A DNA stretch of 64,000 bases from Agaricus subrufescens (Eukaryota > Basidiomycota > Agaricomycetes > Agaricales > Agaricaceae), in NCBI GenBank assembly GCA_029945375.1, contig CM057061.1, forward strand, positions 558,001 through 622,000, given 5' to 3'. Positions within the stretch are counted from its first letter, which is position 1. Each line of letters begins with the position of its first letter. The translations under genes and the position numbers were made by a program. A model generated the notes under the pieces. It saw nothing but the letters and a program-made list of their open reading frames with translations. It did not search any database and was not told where the DNA came from. This document shows positions 48,055 through 59,357 of this stretch, in pieces.

Positions 48055-49676
48055 ATGGAATCGCCTTCTGCGGCGGCGTCGTTGTCGTCTGTGTCTGTAC
48101 CTAGTACAACTGTGCACCTCTTGGTTTTGATTCATGGCATGTGGGGTTGTCCCCGCCACTTGGCCGCCCTGAAGACTGCTATTACTGCCAAGTATACCGA
48201 ACCCGACAAAAACGGCGAAGAGCTCGAAGTTTTGGTTGCCGAACGTATCCAGGACCGTTGGACGTATGATGGAATCGACTGGAATGGCGAGCGCGTCACG
48301 GAGGAGGTCCGCCAATGTTTTTTCCCTACTGTCAGGCAATTCCCAATTCAATCTTGCCCAGGTCCTGGAACGAGTCGAAACAATTGAGAGCGAGAACAAA
48401 AAAGTTACCAAGTTGTCTATCACCGGTTATAGTCTAGGTGGCATGATCGCTCGGTATATGATCGGGTGAGAACACTGTAGTTGGTCTCGCGCCACACTTC
48501 AAGGTCTGACACTAGCAACCTAGTATTCTCCAGAAGAAAGGCTTCTTCGATAATGTAGAACCTGTCAACTTTTGCACCATCGCCACGCCACATCTCGGCC
48601 TTTTGAAGTATCCAACATTGATATCATCGTTCGTAACCAGTATAGGTTCAAAACTCTTGTCAAAGACCGGTGAACAGTTCTATTGTCAAGATCGGTACAA
48701 TGGCGGGCGCCCTTTGATTGAGGTCATGGCTGATCCCAGTAAGTCCATGGCTGATGGTTCTAGACTTTACTTCGTCTTCACATTTTCGATCATAGATGAT
48801 ATCTTCTACCAAGGTTTGGCGCGGTTCAAGCATTTGAGGCTATACGCAAATGCGTAAGAATACTTCCCACCTGACCATGCATTATCAGTGACCATTTTCA
48901 GGATTAACGATGTAACCGTCCCTTACTGCACGGCCGCAATAGAAACTAAGGACGTCTTCGTGGAGTATGTGTGTAATGGCCTTGAAATGTGCGTTTTGTT
49001 CTTTTTCAGCTCTTCTAATGCTGACTGCTTGACAGAAAAGAGTTAGAAGAATACCCATATGTGCTTAAGGAATTCACACTACCAGATACTTTACCTCCTA
49101 AACCGGCACTTTTGACCTCGGAGTGGTTTGACAGGATCAGGCCGATACCCATATTGCCTCCCACTGCTCATCCCAAATTCCCTTATAATCTCGTATGTTC
49201 ATACCTACGTACCTCATATTTTTCCTGATCTGATCGGTATCTTGCAGGTGGTGTATTCTTTGTTGCCTCTTCTCGCAGTTCCCGGACTGCTATACCTGCT
49301 TTCTCTCTGCACGCTCCATAACCACAGGTCAAGGGCCCGTGTGGAGAAACTGGAAGCTGACGCTACTTTCCGCGAAAGGCTGGCGGCCGCCTACAGAGAT
49401 GTCGAACAAGAAATCGAACGAGTCTCATTACCAGTTGACGAAGAGGCAATTGACAAATTTCCCATCATCAAGACTAAGCTTCACCCTGTTGTGACACCCT
49501 TGCAAAAACGGATCGCAAAATCATTGAATCAGCTGCCTTTCAAGAAAGAATGCGCGTTTTTCCCGTGGGTTAGGAACTCGCACGCTATGATAGTTGGTCG
49601 AGACGGCAACATATTCCCGCAACATCAGAAGGGAGAAAGTGTCGTCAAACACTGGGCTGATCATTTTATTCTTTGA
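48055..49676 (+). CDS. LPL1: DUF676 lipase, LPL1-like
   Basis: An alpha/beta hydrolase opening VHLLVLIHGMWGCPRHL (oxyanion-loop region). The nucleophile elbow GYSLGG (Ser near residue 135) is followed by CTIATPHLG, where family members continue the core sheet. The C-terminal half has one hydrophobic helix (SLLPLLAVPGLLYLLSLCTL) that could anchor it to lipid droplets or ER. It ends with the conserved HAMIVGRDGN stretch. This is the family of yeast Lpl1, a lipid-droplet phospholipase, and of Rog1. A 60-nt intron interrupts the frame between TEE and VLERVE. Several others lie in the last third. The exact substrate is not predictable from sequence. Confidence 0.82.
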
Positions 49677-50023
49677 AACACATTTCTCTTACAATCATAA
49701 TTTGACGTTAGATATACATGTCTTGGAAATTAATACTTGTTACATACCGGGCTTAGTTGACCGAACGCAACATTCTTGAGGGCCTCGCGGCTTGCATCGG
49801 GCTCGGCTTGCATCCATGCTGATTCGAAGTTCCAATTCTATTGTCTGGTCTCATCTCGGCAGTAGCGGATGTCAATGAATACCGAGATGTTGTAGGATGA
49901 TTCTATTGTCCCTGAGCGTCGTTTGCTCGATGATCGCCGAACGACTGCGAGAGAACCTTCCGGCGCCGATTCGATCAGAAAACTTCTTTCCAGGTGTGGT
50001 AGAGTTTCACAAAAAGATAATTT

Positions 50024-50079
50024 ATTCAAGGGGCTGGCCCCGGGGTTATCCGTTCAGGACCCCTACCGTCGACCTCCGT
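50024..50079 (+). repeat. Inverted repeat, left arm
   Basis: 56 nt that match the reverse complement of 50691-50746 with 3 mismatches. In one frame it reads KGLAPGLSVQDPYRRPP. Two of the three mismatches between arms are silent in that frame. Weaker similarity seems to extend outward on both sides. Confidence 0.75.
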
Positions 50080-50370
50080 GGGATATTACTGAAAAAAGGA
50101 TAGTGTGGATAGTCATGTCACCGGAAATCACATATAGGTCACAGAGGCGTCCAGCGATACAACTTATGATCGAATGATGACCTGCCGTTTGCTGGTAGAT
50201 AAATGATATGTATTAGACGGCTTGTATACTAGAAACTACACACTGAGTGGAATACGTGAAAAAATGGATGTAATTGAATCTGTGGTCGAAGATGACGCTG
50301 TAGCAGACACACACAGCATAGTTGCGGAACTTCTCTTTAAAGAATGCCGCATTGTTGCCTATTGACAAAC

Positions 50371-50392
50371 TCTCTCTTTCTCTCTTTCTCTC
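50371..50392. repeat. CT/CTTT microsatellite
   Basis: TC dinucleotides broken by TTTC units over 22 bases, in non-coding sequence. Confidence 0.6.
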
Positions 50393-50690
50393 GGTGTAGA
50401 ATGGTGCCACGGAGATCACATTTGAGATGGCGTCTGACACGATCATCGATGGTGGTTGTAAGCTTCAGTCCTGGTTCAACGTCAATGGTCTTTGGGTCAA
50501 GGACTAATAGTAGCTTTTTGGTCATCGGGGTGGTATTATAGGTGTGTATACTACCCGCAGTTACGTGCTAGAAAATGGCCACAGCGTGTAATTTCCTGGT
50601 GGTCTCTCCAAATGTGTCTGACCTCTGGCGAGTGTGGTTCGAGCGTGATTCTGTGTGACGGCTGCCAGCTTCTCCTTTAGGCGATGTCCT

Positions 50691-50746
50691 ACGGAGGTCG
50701 ACGGTAGGGGTCCTGAACGAATAACCCTGGTGCCAGCCCCTTGAAT
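50691..50746 (-). repeat. Inverted repeat, right arm
   Basis: The partner of 50024-50079, separated from it by 611 nt. On the minus strand the frame reads KGLAPGLFVQDPYRRPP and is then interrupted by TAG, where the left arm has TGG. The upstream minus-strand frame stays open for about 20 further codons. Confidence 0.75.
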
Positions 50747-51109
50747 TTATTGCACAACGAGATCAGAAAGTTGAATCGGAGGAAATACGGGAGTTGTGAG
50801 GTTGGGACAGGGAACACTGTCTCTCATTGTTCGGCGATTGTAGGGTCCGGGAGGGTGATATGTGGAACAGAAACAAGAGGGATGTGTGGGATGTACTACG
50901 ATGCCCACCTCGTAGTCGTGGAGAAAGCACGGTATCAAAGGTTCGACAACAATCAGGCCTCTGGGCTCAGTTCATATCCCTCCGTGCACCCCCGAGATAC
51001 AGATTATCAGGGAACCCGAACACTGAGGGGGTGACATAATGATTCTACTTGTACGTCTGAGTTGTCAAAGTGTAATTTAACGGACACACGATGAGATAGA
51101 TAGTATACT

Positions 51110-51150
51110 TGCATATTAACGCTCCGATGCAACGGGAACCTTAATATGCA
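51110..51150. other. Small perfect stem-loop
   Basis: TGCATATTAA at 51110-51119 pairs perfectly with TTAATATGCA at 51141-51150 around a 21-nt loop. It is AT-rich, not followed by a T run, and of unknown meaning. Confidence 0.5.
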
Positions 51151-51590
51151 TAGCCTTTTGAAGAAGTCAACAAGCGTAAATGTATAAATTAACTACTTAA
51201 TTATAACTTAGATTACAGTTCTACTACATGCCGACGCTTGGCAACATGATAACAATAGTAACAATAATGTATATACGGATTAGTATAGCATCATTACAAC
51301 AAGAAAGTTTGAGTCCATGAGTGATCAATTGATCAATAGCAAAAGAAAAAGGCGTCACGACTGTCAGAGATATTGATATACGATGGGTCCAAGTATCAGT
51401 CCAAGCGAGTAGATCCAAAAGGAAAAAGTCCAAAAAAAGGTAAACCATTTCGTTCATTCATCATTCAAGATGAATGCGGGGGTCGTTTTAACAATTGGGA
51501 ACTTAAGCCCAAGTGGCAAATCCAAAAAGGAAGACGGGGAAACCGTCTTCCCTGTGCGTGTCTGTCCATCTTGAAACACGACAAAATGAC

Positions 51591-51624
51591 AACGACGACG
51601 ACGGCGGCGGTGGCGGCGGTGGCG
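51591..51624. repeat. GAC/GGC trinucleotide array
   Basis: ACG units pass into GGC/GGT units over about 34 bases in a non-coding region. Confidence 0.55.
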
Positions 51625-52566
51625 AGTCATAGCAACCCGTAGCCACTCTACAAGGTGTGATAACCATGCGAATCAGGACGGCAATGATGGTGTTGAGGCG
51701 GTGTCGAAGATGTGGGAAAGAATTGTGATTTCGGTTGAGCCTGCTCACGACAAGTTTGCAATGCCATGATCTTACTCTTTCGACGAGACACAGCCGAAGT
51801 GACAAACACGAAATCTTTCGCGTAGATCGATACTCGCTCCCGTTTCCTCGTCGTATTGGTCAGTATTTTCCAAATTTTAACGAGTCGACGCTCGAGTTGT
51901 TTACTATGCGAAACATCTCGGCGGCAATTAGATTCCCTGATATAAAATGGTTAGTTTAAGGGATGCAGGAGATTTGACAGAGAACATGTACGGACTCTTC
52001 ACGGGAGGTGTCGTTGGCCAAAGGAGAGGACCAGTTAAAGTGGGGATCACGAGCGATTATAGACATGGCGATGGCGAGCAGGAGGACGGACGTTTATATG
52101 GACGTGAAAAGCGATGAGCAATGATACGCAACGCCCGAGCAATAGCGTGATAGATCCCCTAGAAATGGAAACAATCAAAAGAGTGGAGGGTTGAAAGAAT
52201 GGAGGTAATATCGAGTCTAGTCGTGGGGTGGCAGATCCAGATCGCGCCGAGTTGAGGCATCCCAGCGCTGCTTATAAGTGTATTTCGGTTGACAAAAAAA
52301 ACGGGCAGGGAAGCCTTTGTTGCCTAGCAGGCAACATGTTGCTGTCCAGTGTCCACAGCCTTATTGTACTCCAGATACAAGTCAACCCTAAAATAGAACA
52401 AGAGCCTTCGAATTGATCGGTCACCAGTAAAGGTAGAAAAATTGGTATAGTATGTAATATAAGTAACGTTAGTGCATAAGTCAAGTTTGAATGAATGTCG
52501 GGAGAGACGCTGAGCGCGCGTCATTAGCTATAGTCAAAAAGCAAAATCCCATACTAAGATTTTACG

Positions 52567-54958
52567 TTACGAGTTATCCGCTATTGTCTCTAAAGTCCGA
52601 CTCCATTCCGCAACTCTCTCGTGAGCGTTGACCTGGGAACAACGTAAAGCCTTATTATACTCAAAAGAAGAACAAGTTAGTTCGCACCTTGCGCGGGTCG
52701 AAGTTGAGAACTTGTAGTCCATCCAATGATGTTGCACGAGAAAGCGCAACGTATGCTTGACCTGAATCATACGACAAGACAAAAAAAGGGTTGGTAACCA
52801 AAAAAGGACAAAAGAAAAGCGCGAACCCTTTTCGAAGATACGACTAAGGTCAACCTTGACACGATCCAAGGTTTGCCCTTGAGATTTATGGATACTCATC
52901 GCCCACGCCAGAATAAGCGGAAACTAAACGGAGAATTAATGAATTAGTTTGGATTTGATATTGCGAGATTACCTGAGTTCTTGAAGCTTGAATTTCTCCA
53001 GCTAGTGATTCAACCTTCCACGTTTCAGGCGTCACTACCATGGTCTTCGTTCCGCCACTGGCCAGGGAGAAATTTACCACAGGCCACTGCACAGAAGAAC
53101 TGATAGATGGTTTTTTGGGTATTGTACCGGTAACACCCACTCCGTCCGCAAAGCCAGGGTCCCCTTCGGCAGCATTGGTTGGATCAACAAACTTGATCAC
53201 GCGGCCCATTGTCCCGTTGACTAGTTGATCATCAACGTTCTTAATGAGCATGACTTGAGCGTCTACACGCAGACGTAGCTCTTTAGGGGCCATAAAATTC
53301 GCGAGAATCTTATCCCTCGACGGATCTATGCCTCCATCGGTTGCCGCATACCTTCGTTCTGTGTTCTCCGGGAGTCCTTCCATTCTTATTGCGTTCGACT
53401 TCTCGACGTCTTCACGACGAGGGAATCTGATTGGTCTGTCAGTTTCAAGTACTTGCAAGTGTCTTGAACAAAATGTACAGTTCAGTGGGGCCCAATCCGT
53501 CATCGTATACAACCGCTCTAGAAAGGCTTCGGAACTTGGCAATAGATTTTTTGCTGAGGCGCCCGAATCGCATCTCATTCAACATGTCGACGAACTCTAT
53601 ACAAGTCCAATAATCAGGGTTTCACTTTCAAAAGTGACATTCTAATTGTGATACAGACCTTGATCCCTCTGTCGGAAAACCTTTTTAAGATTGAAGGTTT
53701 TTTTGATAGTAACGTTCCAGTATTCGGCTTCAAAAGCGAATTTAACTGCTTTCCCCCCGAATTTGGTGACAGGCGGAAGTTGGAAAAAATCCCCAGTGAC
53801 AATGAGCTGCGGAAAGAATCAGCCATCCAAACGATCAGCCATTTCACTCCAACTTACTTGAATCCCACCAAAAGGTTCAGTGGGTCGCTTCTTGATTATG
53901 CAAGCGATCTGAGCGAGCTTGTCAAAAAGATCACCGTCAAGCATTGAAACTACGTGGAACCATATAAATTCCTTTTTTTTGCAATACTGATGCAATGGGA
54001 TATACCTTCGTCAATTATGAGAACCCTCGTCTTAGCCCACCGCATGGCGGCTTTCCTGTTCTTCTTGATTTTGGTTACCAGTTGATCCACAGTGCCATCA
54101 CCAAAACCGATACCGGAAAACGAATGGATAGTAACACCACCGATGTTACAGGCGGCAATACCTAGCAAGCCGTGATCACCATAAACCACTGAGGAGATAT
54201 AGAAGAGACTAACCCGTAGATGCGGTTATAGCCACGGCTTCAGATATTGGAGGGTATCTAGCTCTTAGAGCCTTGATAATTTCCCGTAAAAGGACGGATT
54301 TTCCAGTACCTGATGCATAGAACAGAGAGATACTTGTATGAAGAACCAAATTATTGGTAAAAAAAAAAAACACACCGGCACTTCCAGTATAAAAAACACT
54401 GCAGCCTTCTTGAACGAGTTTCAATATATGCGTCTGTTCTTGACTTAGGAATATCCCAGCCACCTGGTTAGCTCTTGTTGAAGTTGAGCTTTTCAAAGTC
54501 GACGTGCTGCTGCTACTGCTGCTCCCCTGCGTACCGCTCGTCTGCGTAGTGCTCGTGCAAATTGACAAAGGTCTTCCTTTGAATCCCGAATCCGACAAAG
54601 TGTCATCTCTCCAAGACGGTGGTAATTTTCTACGTTTCTGTGCAGGAGCAGCATCATCCTGATCCAGAGTTGGTTTGTTGTTTAGTGGTCGATTAGGATC
54701 TGCTACAGCAGACTTTGACAAAAGTTTCGTAGCGATAGTTGGGGCAGGTTTGGGCGCACTCGTTGACGCGAGAGCAGCTTTTATAAGCTGCAAACGTCTC
54801 TCAGAGCTTTTGATTTTATCCTCCGTCGGCGGCTCCTGTTTCTTTGGTCGCTGTGTAGGTTCCCACTCTATAAGTTCAGCTGAAGAAGACGCAGCAGAGT
54901 CCGACGCATTTGACCAATCGCGTTTTAGCGTCCCAAGGCCGGATCGTGCTGCTGACAT
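52567..54958 (-). CDS. PIF1: PIF1 family 5'-3' DNA helicase
   Basis: The N-terminal 170 residues are disordered and Ser/Lys-rich. The helicase core begins at [15 protein letters not shown]. Visible motifs are Walker [12 protein letters not shown] (split by an intron), motif Ia [17 protein letters not shown], Walker [23 protein letters not shown], the FRQRD Arg-containing motif, [22 protein letters not shown] and the C-terminal [15 protein letters not shown] followed by AYVALSRA. This full set is diagnostic of Pif1, which acts at telomeres, G-quadruplexes and in mitochondrial DNA maintenance. The frame between GPTEL and FPRRED is restored by a short intron that otherwise introduces stops. It is a stand-alone chromosomal PIF1 gene, not a Helitron, because no Rep domain is present. 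Confidence 0.92.
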
Positions 54959-55260
54959 TGATGAAGGAAGCTGGTCGAAGAAGACCCGAATTGGTGATGA
55001 TCCACGGTCATTGAGTCACGTGGGACGCGTCGCGTCGTGTACCATCGCTCTCGACCCCATTCAGGATCAGGTCAACTCTATACTCACTGTAACTAATTCG
55101 TCATTCGGATGGCAAGAATCGTCAACTTCATTAATACTACTTAAGTACTGCATCCGTGTAGAATGTGGGCGAATATATGCAATTAAAATAAGTGCAGAAT
55201 GAGCGGTGGGGTAATGCTGGATAGCAGATAATATGATGTCTATAAAAAACGGTTCTTACT
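54959..55260. other. Intergenic region upstream of PIF1 and downstream of TIM44
   Basis: 302 bp between two same-strand genes. It probably holds the TIM44 3' untranslated region and the PIF1 promoter. Nothing else was identified. Confidence 0.5.
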
Positions 55261-56931
55261 TTATAGGTATGCTCTACCACTACGGCGGCCCATCTGAAAA
55301 ATCGTTAGGTCTTATCCTGTTCATTATTAGCGAGATAACTTGCCTCAATAACTTTCCACCCTCCAGTCAACTCATGATCAAGCTCCTCCTCTACTCGAGT
55401 GATGGCGGCAACATAAACGCACTGCTCCACCTTGTTATCGGCACCAACAGCGATTTCGCCAGTTTTCACGTTGCGGAACATTAAAACTTCTTGCGTCACA
55501 AACGTAACAAGGAATATAGGAACGTTGTTGTCTAGTATTTTTGCATCGGATATCTGAAAAGCGTCGTCAGGCAACGTAGACAGAGAAAAAAAGAATCGGG
55601 CTCACATCAACCTGGCGGATGTCCAATACTTTGCTGTCACTGACCAAGCCCTGGCGCAGATACTGTTCCATAGTAGCCCATAGAACGTTGTATGTCTACA
55701 TATAATAGATTAATTATTTGCAGCCGTAGAAACCAGTAAAACAACTCACGGCTTCGCCGCACCAGGCTTTGAGAGCCTCCTGGTCTGCTGACAGGTATGC
55801 ATCTACCACTTCTGGAACAATGTACTCCCTCAACTCCCGCTCAAAGCCCTCACGAGTAAAAGCCGGATCCAAAAGCTTCATTAAACGCTGCACTTGAGCG
55901 TTCTCAGTCTCATCGAACCACGAGCCGATGGTCTGCGTCACACTACGCATAGAGCTAACAACGGGGTTCTCCGACTCGTCATAAGCCTGGCGCATGGAAA
56001 CAAATGACCGAACGAAAGGATTTGACTCTTTAAGTCGGTTCCAAGCTTCCTGTTTTGGTGAATCTTTGTGTAATACAACAGATTGACCTGCTCTGCAAAA
56101 ATAAGACAAAGATTTGTATAAGGAAAGGAATACGCATACTCTGGATCCTCCTTCACTCGGCCACGACCAATGCGCTCCTTGCCTACCTTGGCCAGGCGCT
56201 TCTGTCGTCGTAACCTACGGGCTTCTCTCTCTTCAAAACCTGCGTGCTTCGCACTGCCCGAATCGTCAAGTGCATCAACAAGCGTGTCCGACAGTGCCTT
56301 ATAAGCAGCAGTGTTCCGGATAGGCTCAGTTGTTTTATCAATAGTCGTTGAGACAGCATTAGTCGCACGGGCAATCTACCGTACAGTTTTGAGTTCTATA
56401 AAACAGTGCGAAGTGACGGGCGACGTACAGCACGCATGACTTCACTTTCTTCCATGCTCTTAAGAGCTTCGGAAACAGCATCACCGACTTTGACACCGGT
56501 TTTTTTTAGCTCCTCAGCAGCAGCTCGTAGACGGGGATTTTCTTTGATACTAGAAGTCAACTTTAAAAAAATCTAAGCAAAAAACATGGAGGCGAATATG
56601 ACGCAATGCATACCCGAGCGCGCTCATAAGCGGCGCGTGCTTTTTTCATAGCTTCCGAGTCCTGGAACTTGTCAACATCGCCTTGAAGTTGTTTGACATT
56701 TTCCTGAAGTTCTCTATTTTTTTTGAGTTCCTCTCGGAGCACCTCGACGAAAGTCTGAAACGGCGACTTGGGTAATTCGTTTTGTCTCCGTGATGACGAG
56801 TGGAAGCCTGCAGCATTGAAAGGTTGCACAGCTATCCGGAGCGGGAGGGGAAGCACTGTCCGCCGTGCTGCCAACCGATGAGCATGGAAAGCATTGCGAA
56901 CGACGAAGGCCTGCAGATTTCTGGGAAGCAT
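55261..56931 (-). CDS. TIM44: Mitochondrial import motor subunit TIM44
   Basis: A peripheral inner-membrane protein that tethers mtHsp70 to the TIM23 channel. The N-terminus MLPRNLQAFVVRNAFHAHRLAARR is an amphipathic, Arg-rich mitochondrial presequence, followed by FHSSSRR, a typical cleavage region. A charged coiled-coil stretch comes next (FVEVLREELKKNRELQENVKQL). The C-terminal Tim44 domain includes NPFVRSFVSM, LMKLLDPAFTREGFERELREYIVPEVVDAYL and the ILDNNVPIFLVTFVTQEV strand. At the end, WKVIE is followed by GCAAGT; using it as a GC-AG donor joins to MGRRSGRAYL and TAA at 55261, which fits the family's WxVIEM ending. Without that splice the frame would stop at 55305. Confidence 0.9.
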
Positions 56932-57205
56932 ACTGGCGTCTGCAGACTTGCTCGATTTGTCCCGATCAACTCATAATTTTGTATCACGTGCCAACGCCGG
57001 TGACTAATGCGTGAAGATTTCATTGGACATTCGCCAAAAAAGCATCCGCTTCCACAACGATACCTATCAATATAATTATATACATATTATCCAGAGTGAA
57101 ACGTAGGATATAATCAAAAACCTCGATAACGCGAAGGTCCTACAGCTAGGTCTAACTGTCTAAGAGTGGGGAGGGAGGGAAATGGTGTAGAAAAGTGAAG
57201 GATGC

Positions 57206-58179
57206 TTAATGCCGATCACTAGTATTCGATTTAGATGCCTTCTCGTTTTCGCGGAACGCGGCCCACGCCTCCTCGGTAGCCACAGCAATCCGTTCTTTCA
57301 AGCTTCCAAAGCTATCAAGAGCTGGACGTACGTCAAGCGAGAATGCAGGGGAACCGTCTGGTTCAGGTGGGGCGGAGTAGTAGTCAATCACATAGCGAAC
57401 TTCTTCGCCTGTCTTTGGTCGACGAACAACCCAATCATGGCGGTCAAATGGCGGTTCATCACTAAAAATAGGATATCGATACCCAGTAAGTGAGAAATTT
57501 TTGAATCAAATAGGCTAGGCATCACCTGAAGCGAGAGGGAAGGAGCCAACCAGCTAACATGAACAGACGCGCTTTCGGTGATAGCTCACCGGGGCGTCCT
57601 CTGAGTCTTGCTAACTGAATATCATTGTTACTAAACAGTAAAGGTGGTGAGCTGCTTGAGTATGAATAAGTTTAAATAAACGACTTGCCTGTATTGTCGC
57701 TTCTCCCATTTTAACACCTCTTGCCAGGCCTGCTCATTCAAGAAGTTATGAATCTCAACCATCACTTCAACGTGTTCCTCCGGTGTCTCCCAGCCCTTTC
57801 GCACAAGTGCGTTATAAAATTGTTGTGGAGAAGGATACTCCCATTTCTCACTTCCATCCCTTGGAATTGACGACTCGGCTCGCTCCGTTGGTAGATCCAC
57901 CGACTGACCAGGCTGTGGCGCATTTGCAAGGCTCGGCATTTGGTTTAACGGATTCAGTTCTCCGTGCTCTATAGGACATTGACCGGGCTTCTGAGACGAA
58001 TCTCTGTCGTGCTGAACAGGACACTGTGCAGCTTTTGGATGTGAGGGTGGTGTTTGCACTTGAGTGTGGTCGACAGGACATTTTGCAGCTGTGTTTGCTA
58101 TCGTGCCTGCCTGATGCGAGAGCCCAGAGGGCACTGAAGAGGGATTGCCATTCGTAGGGCTAGAGGTGGCCTGGCCCAT
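57206..58179 (-). CDS. CYC3: Holocytochrome c synthase (cytochrome heme lyase)
   Basis: Attaches heme covalently to cytochrome c (or c1) in the mitochondrial intermembrane space. The N-terminal third carries three Cys-Pro heme-regulatory motifs (CPVDH, CPVQH, CPIEH). The catalytic part follows with WEYPSPQQFYNALVRKGWETPEEHVEVMVEIHNFLNE, WEKR, then LRGRPGELSPKAR, and FDRHDWVVRRPKTGEEVRYVIDYYSAP near the C-terminus. The conserved His residues of these blocks are retained. Three exons are present; a short intron lies after KWEKR. Whether it serves cytochrome c, c1 or both cannot be decided from this sequence. It is in tandem with TIM44, with 274 bp between them. Confidence 0.92.
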
Positions 58180-59357
58180 CGTTCGGAGGTCAAGAATTTT
58201 GGTAGGGACGAGGACGGGTCACGGGTGACGGCTGGCCGTGGCGTCGAAACCACGTGACCGGCTAACTCGGATCGGGTCAATTATTCTGGCCCGATAGCGA
58301 ATAATCTCTCCCTAAAATCAGGAGAAATTTGTTACAACATATCTGAGTACCGGAAGCTCACTATTTCCAGTAAAGCCTAGTGATACGGAGGGCTTAAAAC
58401 CGACGGAATCGTTCTTGTGCCGTCTGCGTTTCAGGTCCCCGGTGCCTGGTTCGGGACAACTATACCGAAGATTCGCGTCTTTTGTTGTGGTTCACTAATG
58501 TTAATGACATTAAGCTCGCGCTGTTCGTTAGAGTTTTTTTGCAATGTAGAGGAATAAGTTCATTGTCGCACCAGGACAAGCAAACATCAATGAATTCACC
58601 ACATCGAGAATTGCGGTCATCCTGAAAGTTGGCACGCACACTTTGTCCGAGCTCCTCCTGACATAAGCATTGAGAGGAGTCATCAAGGGTGGTTAGGAAG
58701 GAGGTGTTTCTGTGTCCGTACTCCAAAATCTACCGTCATAGGCTGAATCTGGCAAAACTATGTGCAGCGGTATGAACAAAAGGGGATACAGGCCAATGCA
58801 AATGGCGACCCACGGGGTGCGGAGAATTTAAATAAGAGATTTGGGGAATGTGTAACGATCAGGAAAAACATATGTACAAAGAAGAAGCGGGGAGAAAAAT
58901 GTCAACCCGACACGAAAAAGTATTTCCAGAGGCAGCCGGATCTTCGCGTCTGGTGTTTTGTGCGAGAATCAACAATCCGTTAACCTTTTCCTTCCTGCGC
59001 CCCAATCGTTCAAAGAAGGCGACTGAAAGACATATACTCCGAAAAGGACAGCGGCCGCGCATCTGCGGGTATCGGGTCGTGATGCGAAGTCAGTTACAAT
59101 CATAGGCATGTGAAGCTTTAGAATGGAGTTGCAGTGGGGTTAATACCAAATGTCCATGTGACACAGTGCGTCAAGGATCGGTTTAGCGAGAAGTTGAATT
59201 TCGATCAGATCTCAGATCTAGCCCTAGTGGTTCGCTTTCAACCCGTTCGATTTCTTCTCCCGTATAAAATGCACGCCTTTCTTTCGGGTTAGCTCTAAGC
59301 TCACCCAGTTTCCCTTGGTCTCCCTCCCTCGTCCCCTCAGATTTTCAATTTACGAAA
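58180..59357. other. 1.2 kb intergenic region with the sugar transporter promoter
   Basis: Two outward-facing genes share this spacer. Except for a TATA box before the transporter, no gene or element is clear. Frames at 58460-58726 and 58762-59105 lack any domain or codon pattern resembling the neighbours. Confidence 0.5.
59263..59269 (+). promoter_or_regulatory. TATA box of the sugar transporter gene
   Basis: TATAAAA, 89 nt before the start codon and followed by a CT-rich leader, which is common in strongly expressed fungal genes. Confidence 0.6.

Larger units (their letters stand above)
49677..52566. other. 2.9 kb gene-poor region
   Basis: No complete gene is recognised. It contains a well preserved inverted repeat (50024-50079 with 50691-50746), a CT microsatellite, a GAC/GGC array and a small stem-loop, each listed separately. 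The short frames around the repeat arms look like decayed coding exons, one arm being broken by TAG. 51040-51330 is AT-rich. No transposase, reverse transcriptase or LTR was found. Confidence 0.5.

Noticed and set aside
53460..53535. In-frame stop in PIF1 after LFKTLAST
   Set aside because: A short intron with donor after GAACT and acceptor before ATTCCC removes it and restores TELFPRRED.
52567..54958. PIF1 gene as part of a Helitron transposon
   Set aside because: Fungal Helitrons fuse a Rep endonuclease to a PIF1-like helicase. No Rep motifs or Helitron ends were seen, and the gene has ordinary introns.
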